Positions 45,814 through 54,701 of a stretch of 64,000 nucleotides of DNA are shown here, one piece after another. A model generated the notes under the pieces. That model did not search any database, was not told where the DNA came from, and worked only from the letters and a program-made list of their open reading frames with translations. The DNA is from Lentimonas sp. CC4. Its GTDB lineage: Bacteria; Verrucomicrobiota; Verrucomicrobiia; Opitutales; Coraliomargaritaceae. The DNA lies in assembly GCF_902728235.1 (NCBI RefSeq), contig NZ_CACVBO010000002.1:1-64000 (forward strand), written 5' to 3'. Position 1 is the first letter of the stretch, and each line of letters opens with the position of its first letter. A program made the position numbers and the translations under genes.

Positions 45814-46875
45814 TTATTTGATACGAAAGACACAAGACATGGAACCTTTACCAGCGTTCCAATTTGCGCCTGAGGCTAGGTAGAGATACTTCGGATGGCC
45901 GTCGAAAAGTAACACCTGAGGGCGCTCGAAATTCTGCTTGCGCAGCACTTTGGCTCCTTCCAATTGATCCGAATCGATGTAAGTCGCCATGGAGTCAAAT
46001 CCAACAATAGGTGACTCAAAGTTCATACCATCACCGGAGCGCCAGAGGTAACCGGCTCCCGCATGGTTGTGAGTGGTCAGCAGATAGATATCACCATTTT
46101 CCTGAAAGGCATAGCCGTCTTCGATTTCAGTGGCGTTGCTAGTCAACGGTTCTTCTTGAAATACATACGGGCCTTCTAACTGATCTGCAATCGCGAGCCC
46201 CATACGACGCACATCGCCCTGCTTCATCGCTTTGTAATACAGATAGAAACGACCATCCGGATGAACGAACAATGCAGGATTATTGACACCAACGGTGGAC
46301 TGATAACTCCAAATATTCGGATCATCGGGTGGTGACAGTATGAGGCCGTCGCTACCGACCTTCTTCCAAGGCCCAGCAGGGTGATCAGCGATCATCATGC
46401 CGATTTGTTGCGTTGCGACGCGCGCCTTTCCTTGGCCGCCACGATTTGCAATATAGACGAGCGCATAGCGATCGCCGACCTTCTGAATATTTGGATTATG
46501 GGGCGATTGATGCTCCCAGCCGCCCTCACCTGTGCCGGTTGCAACCACCTCCTGAAATACGAACGGGCCTTCTGGGCTTTCACTCTCATAGCGGGCAATC
46601 TCACAATGCGTGAGCCAAGCTCCAAAGCCCTCGGCAATCGGCCAACGCGACACAAACAAATGCGTCTTTCCCTCCGGCCCGATTACTGGCGAAGCACCCC
46701 ACACATGGTAGTCCTCTTCTTCAACCGCCACGCCGACATACTCAAGGCGATCTGCCCATGAGCGATCACTGGCATGGCCAGCATGTGGATCTGGCTGAGC
46801 AAGCGCTGGAGGCAAAGCACTCAATAGCGCCCCGAATATAGCAAAACCGATGGCAGCTTTAGAGAACATTTTCAT
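45814..46875 (-). CDS. Five-bladed beta-propeller glycosidase (GH43/GH117-like), secreted
   Basis: 353 residues with a signal peptide (AAIGFAIFGALLSALPPALAQ). Repeated propeller blades appear as WGASPVIGPEGKTHLFVS, HNPNIQKVGDRYALVYI, VNNPALFVHPDGRFYLYYK and GYAFQENGDIYLLTT. Acidic residues near the start of blades fit clan GH-F-like enzymes (GH43, GH117 and relatives) that cleave arabinosides, xylosides or anhydrogalactosides; the family cannot be fixed. It is similar to the protein at 62769, which is paired with a sulfatase. Here it precedes GH97 by 18 bases. The 177 bases before it hold hairpins. Confidence 0.8.
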   Translation of the reverse strand: MKMFSKAAIGFAIFGALLSALPPALAQPDPHAGHASDRSWADRLEYVGVAVEEEDYHVWGASPVIGPEGKTHLFVSRWPIAEGFGAWLTHCEIARYESESPEGPFVFQEVVATGTGEGGWEHQSPHNPNIQKVGDRYALVYIANRGGQGKARVATQQIGMMIADHPAGPWKKVGSDGLILSPPDDPNIWSYQSTVGVNNPALFVHPDGRFYLYYKAMKQGDVRRMGLAIADQLEGPYVFQEEPLTSNATEIEDGYAFQENGDIYLLTTHNHAGAGYLWRSGDGMNFESPIVGFDSMATYIDSDQLEGAKVLRKQNFERPQVLLFDGHPKYLYLASGANWNAGKGSMSCVFRIK

Positions 46876-46920
46876 GTATGAGCGCTATACTTTTGCTCAT
46901 CATATTGTGATTGTGTGTCG

Positions 46921-47014
46921 GGGTGTTGCTCGCGACACCCGCGAGCGTAGGGGACGTTGCGGGACTTCGTGTGCGTTTGGCCTGTGCGCGGGCTTCGCAA
47001 GCAAAGCCCCTACG
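46921..47014. repeat. Hairpin-rich intergenic repeat
   Basis: GGGTGTTGCTCGCGACACCC is a self-complementary hairpin (46921-46940). CGTAGGGG (46946-46953) pairs with CCCCTACG (47007-47014). It lies between the GH95 stop and the propeller hydrolase start and may end the GH95 transcript, though no T run follows. Confidence 0.6.
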
Positions 47015-47052
47015 TCGGAGTCGTGATATCGATCAAACAAATGCTGTAATAA

Positions 47053-49512
47053 TTACTTCCAAACCTTCGATTCACCCTTTTTCAAAGTAATGGTGTCACT
47101 GATTTTACCGTTGGAATACACACGGCAGGCGCTGTCGCGTGTCGCGTGAATAGTTGCTTCGACGAGTTGGCCATTGACCCATTCGATATCGACTTCAAAA
47201 CCGCCGCGTGCTCGTAGACCTTTGACTTTACCAGTTGCCCATTCGGACGGCAGTGCAGGCAATAGGTGTAGAATGAACGGTGCACTTACCAGTGACTCAC
47301 CTGGCACAACGGGCACAAAATGCTTCGGGTTCTCCGGAGACTGTTGGTAAGCAATAAAGGCTGCTTCTGAAACAGTAGCGGCATTTGGATTCACACTACG
47401 CAGATGACTTTGTAGGAGCATCTCACAGACGCCTGCACCACCACCGAAGTTGCCGTCGATTTGGAATGGCGGGTGGAAGTCGAACAGATTTGGATACGCG
47501 CGTTTCGAGGTCAGGAACTGGTAGATCTTGTGCGCGTGGTCGCCATCGTGCAGGCGCGACCAGAAGTTGGTCTTCCAACCAGTGCTCCAGCCAGTGGATG
47601 CGTCACCACGATGTTTCATGGTCACGAGAGCGGCTTGGTGAAGCTCTGGAGTCGTCAGCGGCGAGATGTCACGCCCTGGATGCAGGGCAATCAAATGTGA
47701 AATGTGGCGGTGCTTGTTTTTTGGATCATCGTAGTCGTCGATCCACTCCTGCAATTGACCGTGCTTACCGATCTTCTGCGGGCTGAGCTGTGGAATCATC
47801 TTCTGTAGTGTTGCGCGGAATTCGGCATCACGGTTCAAGATGTAAGACGCTTCGATGCAGTCGGTAAAGAGCCCTAGAATCAGCTGCTGATCCCATGCCG
47901 CGCCATAAGTCTGCTTGTTCAGTTTGCCCTTGGCATAATTATTTTCCGGCGACCAAGTCGGATAGACGACCAGTGTGCCATCTTTCCATGGAGACAGGTG
48001 CTCCACGAAAAATTCAGCAGCGCCCTTCATGATTGGATAGGCCTCTTCAAGATACTCCTTGTCACCGCCAAACGCATAGTGCTCGAGTAAATGTTGCGCG
48101 GCCCAGTGCCCCGATTGTTGCATGCGGCGTCCGTGCTCATTTTGAGCAGTCCAGCCAAAGATATTACCATTCAGCCCCATGCTCCAGCCCTGGTTAATTC
48201 CAAAGGTTTCACGTGCCGTGTGTTGTCCAGACACGGCCATCACTTTCATAAACTCCATATAAGGCGCAAAAGACTCTGGGAGGTTCGCGGTTTCGACCAT
48301 CCAATAGTTCATCGCGACATTAATATCCCAGTGGTAATCGGCATTCCACGCAGGCTTAAGGCTCGCATTCCAAAGACCTTGCAAGTTCGACGGCACTGGT
48401 GCGCCTCGAGAACAGCTGATTTGCAGGTAGCGTGAATGGTGGAAATAGAGATTCTCCAGCTCAAGGCTCGGATTCTTAGTCAGCTCATCCGTTGTCTTAC
48501 CGGAAGGCTTGAAGTCCAACTCCAGACGGCAGCGGTCCATCAGCGCTGTGAAATCAGCGACGTGGGCTTGCTTCAACGCATGGTAGCCCAACTTCGAAGC
48601 GGCATTGATCGCCTTCTCAGCATCACCACGAAAGTCGCGGCCTTTGAACGTGGGATAGTTAGGAAGGTAGTCGGTATAGCCAACAAGGTAAATACTCACG
48701 TCCGTCGCGCCGGAAACTTTGATCGAACCATCCGCCTGCGCAGTGACCTTGCCGTCCGCCGCATCAACTTCGATGATCTGGGCGTAGTGCATATTATCCT
48801 GCGTCATGTTCGTCTCCGCTTCCAAGAGGATGCGGTTACCGGTCGCCTTCAGCACATTCACCTTGTGATAAGTGATCGTCTGAATCGTGAGGTTCAATTT
48901 CGCACCCTCCGCGGTATATCGTGCGCCCATGACATCATTTGGATAGCTACAGAAATATTCACGGGTAAACTGCCCGCCATTGGCGGAATAACTCACACGG
49001 CCAAGGCCAGTGCGTGTGTCCAGCGAGCGCTGGTAGTTCGAAACCGAAGCGGCATCGTGCCCTGTCGCAATCACGACGTTTGTGAAGGGGGCATAATTAC
49101 CAACCTTTTGCTTGGTTGACAGATATTTGGTTGAGATACTTTCCATCGATTCAGGGCCGCTGCCCATGCGCTCTTCGCGGTAGGCTTCACGGACCTTCTC
49201 ATAATCCTCAGGTGTGACACTGCGTGCTGCGGATTGAGCCACTTCGTCCTGACCACGCCGAGTATTCATCCACAGCGTGATATCATTGATACATAAATGC
49301 TCTTCATCAACGCCACCGGAGAACATCGCCCCGAGACGCCCATTGCCCAGTGGCAATGCAGTCTTGATGAACTTAGGCTCTTTGCTCTTACCTTTGGCTT
49401 TGATCAGGTCATTGGCCGCGGGAGAATCATATTGTAGGACATAACGCTCATCACTTGCGTTGAGTCCAACGAGCGAAAGCGCTAATAAGGCGAGAGAGCT
49501 AGTTATTTTCAA
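47053..49512 (-). CDS. GH95 family glycosidase 3, secreted
   Basis: 819 residues. The start codon appears to be TTG (49510-49512), giving MKITSSLALLALSLVGLNA, a convincing signal peptide; no nearby ATG fits better. GH95 features: [52 protein letters not shown]. As in the 4962 copy, the first Asn of the active-site N-I-N pair is Asp (codon 48325-48327). The two genes are close paralogues along their length and form a subgroup distinct from the 9024 copy, possibly with changed sugar specificity. A CTATC-N9-AGGTAGA site lies 101 bases upstream. Confidence 0.93.
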   Translation of the reverse strand: MKITSSLALLALSLVGLNASDERYVLQYDSPAANDLIKAKGKSKEPKFIKTALPLGNGRLGAMFSGGVDEEHLCINDITLWMNTRRGQDEVAQSAARSVTPEDYEKVREAYREERMGSGPESMESISTKYLSTKQKVGNYAPFTNVVIATGHDAASVSNYQRSLDTRTGLGRVSYSANGGQFTREYFCSYPNDVMGARYTAEGAKLNLTIQTITYHKVNVLKATGNRILLEAETNMTQDNMHYAQIIEVDAADGKVTAQADGSIKVSGATDVSIYLVGYTDYLPNYPTFKGRDFRGDAEKAINAASKLGYHALKQAHVADFTALMDRCRLELDFKPSGKTTDELTKNPSLELENLYFHHSRYLQISCSRGAPVPSNLQGLWNASLKPAWNADYHWDINVAMNYWMVETANLPESFAPYMEFMKVMAVSGQHTARETFGINQGWSMGLNGNIFGWTAQNEHGRRMQQSGHWAAQHLLEHYAFGGDKEYLEEAYPIMKGAAEFFVEHLSPWKDGTLVVYPTWSPENNYAKGKLNKQTYGAAWDQQLILGLFTDCIEASYILNRDAEFRATLQKMIPQLSPQKIGKHGQLQEWIDDYDDPKNKHRHISHLIALHPGRDISPLTTPELHQAALVTMKHRGDASTGWSTGWKTNFWSRLHDGDHAHKIYQFLTSKRAYPNLFDFHPPFQIDGNFGGGAGVCEMLLQSHLRSVNPNAATVSEAAFIAYQQSPENPKHFVPVVPGESLVSAPFILHLLPALPSEWATGKVKGLRARGGFEVDIEWVNGQLVEATIHATRDSACRVYSNGKISDTITLKKGESKVWK

Positions 49513-49612
49513 AATATTTGGAATTTAAGGTGAAAGGGGTGAGGTTTAGGGACGTTGCGAAAGCAAACGCCAAATTAAACATTTATCTTAACAGAAAACA
49601 CATAATCGCGTC

Positions 49613-49633
49613 TATCACCACAATCAGGTAGAT
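49613..49633 (-). promoter_or_regulatory. Direct-repeat site CTATC-N9-AGGTAGA
   Basis: Same spacing as the sites at 36284, 41276 and 60316, with the last two bases changed. It lies between the sulfatase stop (49675) and the GH95 start (49512). Confidence 0.5.
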
Positions 49634-49674
49634 GGACGAGACCTGATGGGACCAAGACAACTAGTCAACGGCCT

Positions 49675-51111
49675 CTATTCTTTGGCTTTTTTCGATTTTT
49701 TCTTACGTGCGCTGCTCAGCGGATCGCCGAGCTCTTTGCTCAATTCAGCAAATGCTTCACGCATGGTTTGTAATTGACTCGCATACTCCGGATTGCCGGA
49801 AAGATCGTGCATTTCGTTCGCGTCTTTCTTCAGATTGAAGAGCCGTTCAACCTTGGCAGTCGGATAGGAAATATACTTCCAATCACCTTGGGTGATCATC
49901 CGCTGCTTGTTCATGTAGGCGCCGTAAATGGCATCATAGTGCTCAGCGCTCTCACCTTTCAATAATGGCACCAGGCTTTTAAAATCAACACCGTCGGTCG
50001 ATGCTCCAGCCAAATCAAGGGAAGTGGCCATCACGTCCTGCAAATATATTGGCGCATCCACCTGCGAGCTCGGCGACACACCTGGCCCCACGACTAGAAA
50101 TGGCACACGCACGCTGTGATCATACATGTTCTGCTTACCTGTTAAACCATGATGCCCGACCGCTAGACCGTGGTCCGCGGTGAACACGATATATGTATTA
50201 TCGGCCTTACCAGAGGCCTCGATGGCAGCCAAAATACGACCAATCTGATCATCCATATGCGTGATGAGCGCGAAGTATTCTTGGCGATTCACCTTCACTG
50301 CATATTCAGTGCGCGGATACGGCATCAACTTTTCATCTCGCAACTTTAGGCCACAAATCTTATCGGCATAGGGGTATTGTGGGAGGAAGTTCTCAGGCAT
50401 CACAATCCGCTCTAAAGGATAGCGGTCGATATATTCCTTCGGCGCCTGACGCGGGTCGTGCGGGGCATTGAAAGCCAAATACATAAAGAAGGGCTGATCA
50501 TTTTGCGCAGCCGTTTCAAGAAACTCGGCGCCATCATCGGCGAGCACTTCGCTCCAGTGTTTGCCACCTTCCCAGAAGCCACCGTATTTCGTCTCCCAAG
50601 GCTTCCAACCAGTCGCATAATCCTCAGGGCTCTTCGGGCGATTGTAACCTTCCGGAGTTTGCTTGGGCATACCCTTACGAACATTTTTTACGACGTCGAA
50701 AAGCGCGGGAGGCTCCACATTTGGAACGTGCCATTTTCCGGCAAAGTAAGTTTGGTAGCCCGCCGCATGCATGCGCTGCGCCCACATGCGGCCTTCTTTC
50801 GTAAATGGCTTCGTGCTCGCTTGAGAATCCCACAGGAAACGCCCCGTATTCAGCATGGTGCGACTGGCCGCGCAAACCGCCCCGCCCCACGCGCCCATAT
50901 TGTAAGCATGCGTAAAGCTAGCCCCGGACTCGACGAGCGTGTCGAGGTTTGGCGTATCAATGTCGAGCATGCCGACCGCCCCTATCGTCTCGTAACTCAT
51001 ATCATCCGCAAAGATGAACACGATGTTCGGCTGTTGCGGTGTTTCCTCCGCAGTCAGTCCACAAGTAATACAGGCAAATAATGCCGCGATCCAGATCCAT
51101 TTATGTCTCAT
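49675..51111 (-). CDS. S1-family sulfatase 6, secreted
   Basis: ATG 51111 is preferred (MRHKWIWIAALFACITCGLT, signal peptide); the frame opens to 51174. Metal-binding DD at 36-37 (FIFADDMSYE); formylglycine C80 in CAASR, with alanine at the usual proline position; GKWHVPN; FTADHGLAVGHHG replaces the DNG motif with DHG. The lysine-rich end (SSARKKKSKKAKE) resembles the proteins at 17984 and 28257. CAASR/DHG members often belong to iduronate-sulfatase-like groups (family knowledge, approximate). Upstream, within 270 bases, are all three operator-like motifs of this locus. Confidence 0.95.
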   Translation of the reverse strand: MRHKWIWIAALFACITCGLTAEETPQQPNIVFIFADDMSYETIGAVGMLDIDTPNLDTLVESGASFTHAYNMGAWGGAVCAASRTMLNTGRFLWDSQASTKPFTKEGRMWAQRMHAAGYQTYFAGKWHVPNVEPPALFDVVKNVRKGMPKQTPEGYNRPKSPEDYATGWKPWETKYGGFWEGGKHWSEVLADDGAEFLETAAQNDQPFFMYLAFNAPHDPRQAPKEYIDRYPLERIVMPENFLPQYPYADKICGLKLRDEKLMPYPRTEYAVKVNRQEYFALITHMDDQIGRILAAIEASGKADNTYIVFTADHGLAVGHHGLTGKQNMYDHSVRVPFLVVGPGVSPSSQVDAPIYLQDVMATSLDLAGASTDGVDFKSLVPLLKGESAEHYDAIYGAYMNKQRMITQGDWKYISYPTAKVERLFNLKKDANEMHDLSGNPEYASQLQTMREAFAELSKELGDPLSSARKKKSKKAKE

Positions 51112-51207
51112 ACGCTCAGAGTTTGGGTTGTTGCTGTGATGCAGCAGCAGAGGGCATTCGACGATGCCATGCAAGGCAAGATATTTACGCGCCCCAACTC
51201 CCGGAAC

Positions 51208-51221
51208 TGGTCATTTGACCG
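51208..51221. promoter_or_regulatory. Operator-like palindrome TGGTCA-TT-TGACCG
   Basis: 13 of 14 bases match the perfect site at 4410. It is 97 bases upstream of the sulfatase start at 51111. Confidence 0.6.
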
Positions 51222-51238
51222 TATTGCGCGAACGCTCG

Positions 51239-51260
51239 CTATCCTATAGTATTAGGTATC
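51239..51260 (-). promoter_or_regulatory. Direct-repeat site CTATC-N10-AGGTATC
   Basis: Same halves as the other CTATC/AGGTATC sites but with a ten-base spacer. It lies 17 bases beyond the TGGTCA palindrome, upstream of the sulfatase. Confidence 0.45.
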
Positions 51261-51361
51261 AGTCTCGAACATTAACCATCTACAATAGTCATACGAATCC
51301 CCCTGAATCAGTGTGCAAGCCAAGATTTAAAGTGTCTATATCTCCCATCAATATGACCGAA

Positions 51362-51379
51362 CCTATCACTTTGGATAGG
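51362..51379. promoter_or_regulatory. Operator-like palindrome CCTATC-N6-GATAGG
   Basis: A perfect 6-6-6 inverted repeat whose right flank GGATAGGTGACAAG nearly equals GGATAGGTCACAAG at 60437. It lies between the divergent sulfatase (251 bases) and TPR operon (215 bases). No gene is seen in 51112-51593. Confidence 0.6.
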
Positions 51380-51593
51380 TGACAAGACACCGATCGTTCC
51401 GTATGATCGCGGTGAAATACCCCTACTCATTCAGTAGCCTCCATCACCATACCTTTTTTAAGTGATATGAAGTAACTACAATATCTGATAGTCTATAACA
51501 AACCACTGCTTCTTTACTTAGTTGTGCAACCCCAACGTCGTCTGTTCTTCAGCGCCGTGCGCAACTTGATACCATTCTTTTATACCCCCTATT

Positions 51594-54500
51594 ATGTCTT
51601 ACCCTAGTTACGTAGATATCTATCGATTCATCATTGTATTGTTGTTCGCTAGTATTTTTCACACTGCTGCTTATAGCGCGAAGTCTCCCGTGGACGAATC
51701 GCTCGCTGGCCAACTTCAACGCGTGAATACCCTGATTCACTCACAGCAATTAGTTGAAGCGCGCCCCTTACTACAGGCATTACGCAAAAATCCGGAGGTG
51801 ACTGCAAAGATGCACCCCACTTTGGATTTCTACGTCGCACTCTCATACGTTTTTGAGTATTTCGATGCGAATAACAAAGGCGCCTTAGATCACGCTCTGA
51901 CAGGGTTTGATGCGTTTATTGCAAGTTATCCAAACAACACACTAGTTCCTTCCGCACGCTATAACATAGGCGACATTCATGCGATTTCTAAACGCTTCAA
52001 AGAAGCGCTCCAAGCTTACATCCCCCTCTACATGAACCCTGTTCCTGGCGTAGCGCGCCAAGAGGTGTTAAAGAAAATCATCCTGATCTATATCGCAGAG
52101 AAACAATGGAGCGCTGGTCTGCCATATTTCGAAGCGGGCATGCGCAGTGCAGAATCATCGATCGACCGCACCACCTATGCGGCATATATGCTGATTGCTA
52201 AAGCGAAGCAAGGCGACGTCAGCGAATCACGTCAAATGCTAGAATTCTTTAGCAGTCCGGCTCCAGTATTCTTCACCCCACGCTTTAACACATCATTGAT
52301 GGATGTCGGCGATCAACTTCGAGATGAAGGCGACTTGGCCACTGCTAGTTTATTTTACCAGTTCGTTCGTTCCTATGAGTCGCTTCAAGTAGGACTAAAG
52401 CAGCACATTCGCCAATTAGAGCGAAAATTAAAGAGGTTTGAGGGGAATATCGTGTTACGCAATTTCTACGTCGATACGAAGACTGAACTTGATAACGCCA
52501 CCGCCGACTTGGCCGCGCTCGAGGCGTCGCCGAACTATACGCCACTCTTGAACTGGCGCATTGCTAGTATTTATATGGCAATGGGCAGAGACTGGGAGGC
52601 ATTCTGGCGCTTCCGTGAGATGGTCGATTTGTATCCTGACCATGAATACGCGGAAGATATCTTGTTTGCGGCATTTTCCTTAGGACGAAAGTTAGGTGAA
52701 TCCAGCGAATCAGTCGACCTATCACGACGCTACCTAGAGACTGATAAATTTACTCGCTACCGCGGAACCGTTTCCGACGAAATCACTACCGACTATCTGG
52801 AACTCGGGGAATACGATGAGCTGTATGAAATGACACGTTGGTATATGGGAATATCTCCCGATGATCCCGCCGCCTCATTGCTCTTATTTAAATGCGGGAT
52901 GGCGCGTCTCACTCGATTTCAGACGCTCGAATTGATTGCGGACTTCCAAGGCTATAAAGATCAACACGATGACACTCGCAGTGCGCTGGTGATTAACTAT
53001 TTCCTCGGACTCGGGCACCTCACGGAGCAACACAACCAAGAGGCGCTGGTGCTTTTTGAAGAAGTGATCCAAAATGAGAATACACGCTTTCGCGCCGATG
53101 CTTCCTTTCGTAAAGCGCTCTGTGTCATGGGGCTTGATCGAATAGAGGAAGCCAAGGATTTACTCCTAGAATTCGTCAACCGCTACCCCGACAATCCACT
53201 ACGCGCCCAAGCGGAATTAGTCCTAGGTAACTTGGTCGACATGCTCGGGGATGCCAATGCTGCCCTAGAACATTACTATTTAATCGATCAGTATACCGAT
53301 GATTTGGGACTACGTGCTACCGGTGAGCTCAAGATCTCGCGTATCTGGGTGGATCGTGGCGACGTCGATGAATCCATTGAGCGGTTGACTGCGTTTATCC
53401 AAACCAATGAAGCATCCCCGGAAATCATTCCAGTGGTATCAGCCTTAGCAAACATCCATGATGAGCTAGGCCAACCGCGCGTTGCACTCGCTATCATTGA
53501 GAAGCCACTGTATCGGTTCTTTGAGATTACCGAAGATGAACAACTGGATGAGCTCCTTGTGGACTACCTAAAGAAAGACCGCAGCCTGCGTGAGATACGT
53601 GAGAACACCGAGGCATTCCTTAATCTCGTCGCGAATACACCAGACTTACTTAAAGAGCTGATCGGCGACCGCGGGAAGCAATATCACTACTTTAAAAAGA
53701 ACCCCAATCTCGATGCATTGGTGAAAGAGCGCTTCGTTAAGGATAACGAATTTCGCGCAGTCATCATGGATCATTTCAAGGTATTTGACGATGCGCATGC
53801 AGCACGCGTGAAGAATCGGGCGCTAAAAAAACCAGAAGCCCCTGCTCCTGTTCAGAAACCTTACCCGATCGTGGAATTGGCGGTTTTAGAGGCATTGAAG
53901 GCTGAGATTGAGGCGCTCAATGAGTCGATTCCGGAGCTAACTGCAGATGCGTGGTTAAGCAATCAGCTGAACCACGCCAAAGCGGCCGGGAATGTGCCGT
54001 TGGTCGTTCGCATTCTAACCGCGCTTGCTATCACGCAGACCCCAGAGGGCATACCAAATGCAGAGATGCTTGCCCTCGTCGATAATGAGGAACTGTGGCC
54101 TCAGATCGGTCTGGCTGGTAAGTTGTGGATATTGAAAGAATATGTGAAATCGAACCCACAAGGAGTGATCGATTTCATCGAAGCCTCGCGCGTCGATTAC
54201 ATGAATTCAAGTGCTGAGTTGGGGATGACGAAACTGCTGGCAGAGACCTACCAAAATGTTGATCGCGTCCAAGATGCAATCGACACCTACAAGACCCTGA
54301 TCAAACGCTTCGCTTCGGCAGATGAGTCCGGCGACGCTGCTATTAAAATCGGGCGTATGGAAATCGAACGAGGCAATTACAAAGAAGCCCGCCAACAGCT
54401 TGAGACGATTTTACACCACAATGAATGGCGAGGGCAGCGGCACGGTGATGCATTGCTCTGGATTGGTCGATCCTATGTCGCCGAAGGCAAACTCTCAGAG

Positions 54501-54701
54501 GCACATGGCTTCTACGAGCGTATCATGCTCGGCTACCCTGGCTTCAATGAACTACTCGCTACGGCTTACTACGAAGATATTACGACCTTAAAAGCAATGA
54601 ATGAACCAGAGAGCGCGCAGACCGTCTTCGAAGCGTTCAAGCTAACTCCAGGGCTCGAAGATACTAAAGCTGCAGCCTTGATCAGAAAGGAATTTGAATA
54701 A
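51594..54701 (+). CDS. Large TPR-repeat protein, exported
   Basis: 1035 residues. YRFIIVLLFASIFHTAAYSA is an N-terminal signal peptide or anchor. Most of the protein is TPR or TPR-like helical repeat: LHSQQ-type opening, YPNNTLVPSARYNIGDIHA, LFEEVIQNENTRFRADASFR, YPDNPLRAQAELVLGNL, DAIDTYKTLIKRFASADESG and KLSEAHGFYERIMLGYPGF. The phrase YP-N/D-x-x-x-A recurs, as in YbgF/BamD-like repeats linked to Tol/TonB systems. It opens a seven-gene + strand operon with ExbB, ExbD and TonB-like proteins and probably organises that complex in the periplasm (inference). The next gene overlaps its stop codon by one base. Confidence 0.88.
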   Translation: MSYPSYVDIYRFIIVLLFASIFHTAAYSAKSPVDESLAGQLQRVNTLIHSQQLVEARPLLQALRKNPEVTAKMHPTLDFYVALSYVFEYFDANNKGALDHALTGFDAFIASYPNNTLVPSARYNIGDIHAISKRFKEALQAYIPLYMNPVPGVARQEVLKKIILIYIAEKQWSAGLPYFEAGMRSAESSIDRTTYAAYMLIAKAKQGDVSESRQMLEFFSSPAPVFFTPRFNTSLMDVGDQLRDEGDLATASLFYQFVRSYESLQVGLKQHIRQLERKLKRFEGNIVLRNFYVDTKTELDNATADLAALEASPNYTPLLNWRIASIYMAMGRDWEAFWRFREMVDLYPDHEYAEDILFAAFSLGRKLGESSESVDLSRRYLETDKFTRYRGTVSDEITTDYLELGEYDELYEMTRWYMGISPDDPAASLLLFKCGMARLTRFQTLELIADFQGYKDQHDDTRSALVINYFLGLGHLTEQHNQEALVLFEEVIQNENTRFRADASFRKALCVMGLDRIEEAKDLLLEFVNRYPDNPLRAQAELVLGNLVDMLGDANAALEHYYLIDQYTDDLGLRATGELKISRIWVDRGDVDESIERLTAFIQTNEASPEIIPVVSALANIHDELGQPRVALAIIEKPLYRFFEITEDEQLDELLVDYLKKDRSLREIRENTEAFLNLVANTPDLLKELIGDRGKQYHYFKKNPNLDALVKERFVKDNEFRAVIMDHFKVFDDAHAARVKNRALKKPEAPAPVQKPYPIVELAVLEALKAEIEALNESIPELTADAWLSNQLNHAKAAGNVPLVVRILTALAITQTPEGIPNAEMLALVDNEELWPQIGLAGKLWILKEYVKSNPQGVIDFIEASRVDYMNSSAELGMTKLLAETYQNVDRVQDAIDTYKTLIKRFASADESGDAAIKIGRMEIERGNYKEARQQLETILHHNEWRGQRHGDALLWIGRSYVAEGKLSEAHGFYERIMLGYPGFNELLATAYYEDITTLKAMNEPESAQTVFEAFKLTPGLEDTKAAALIRKEFE

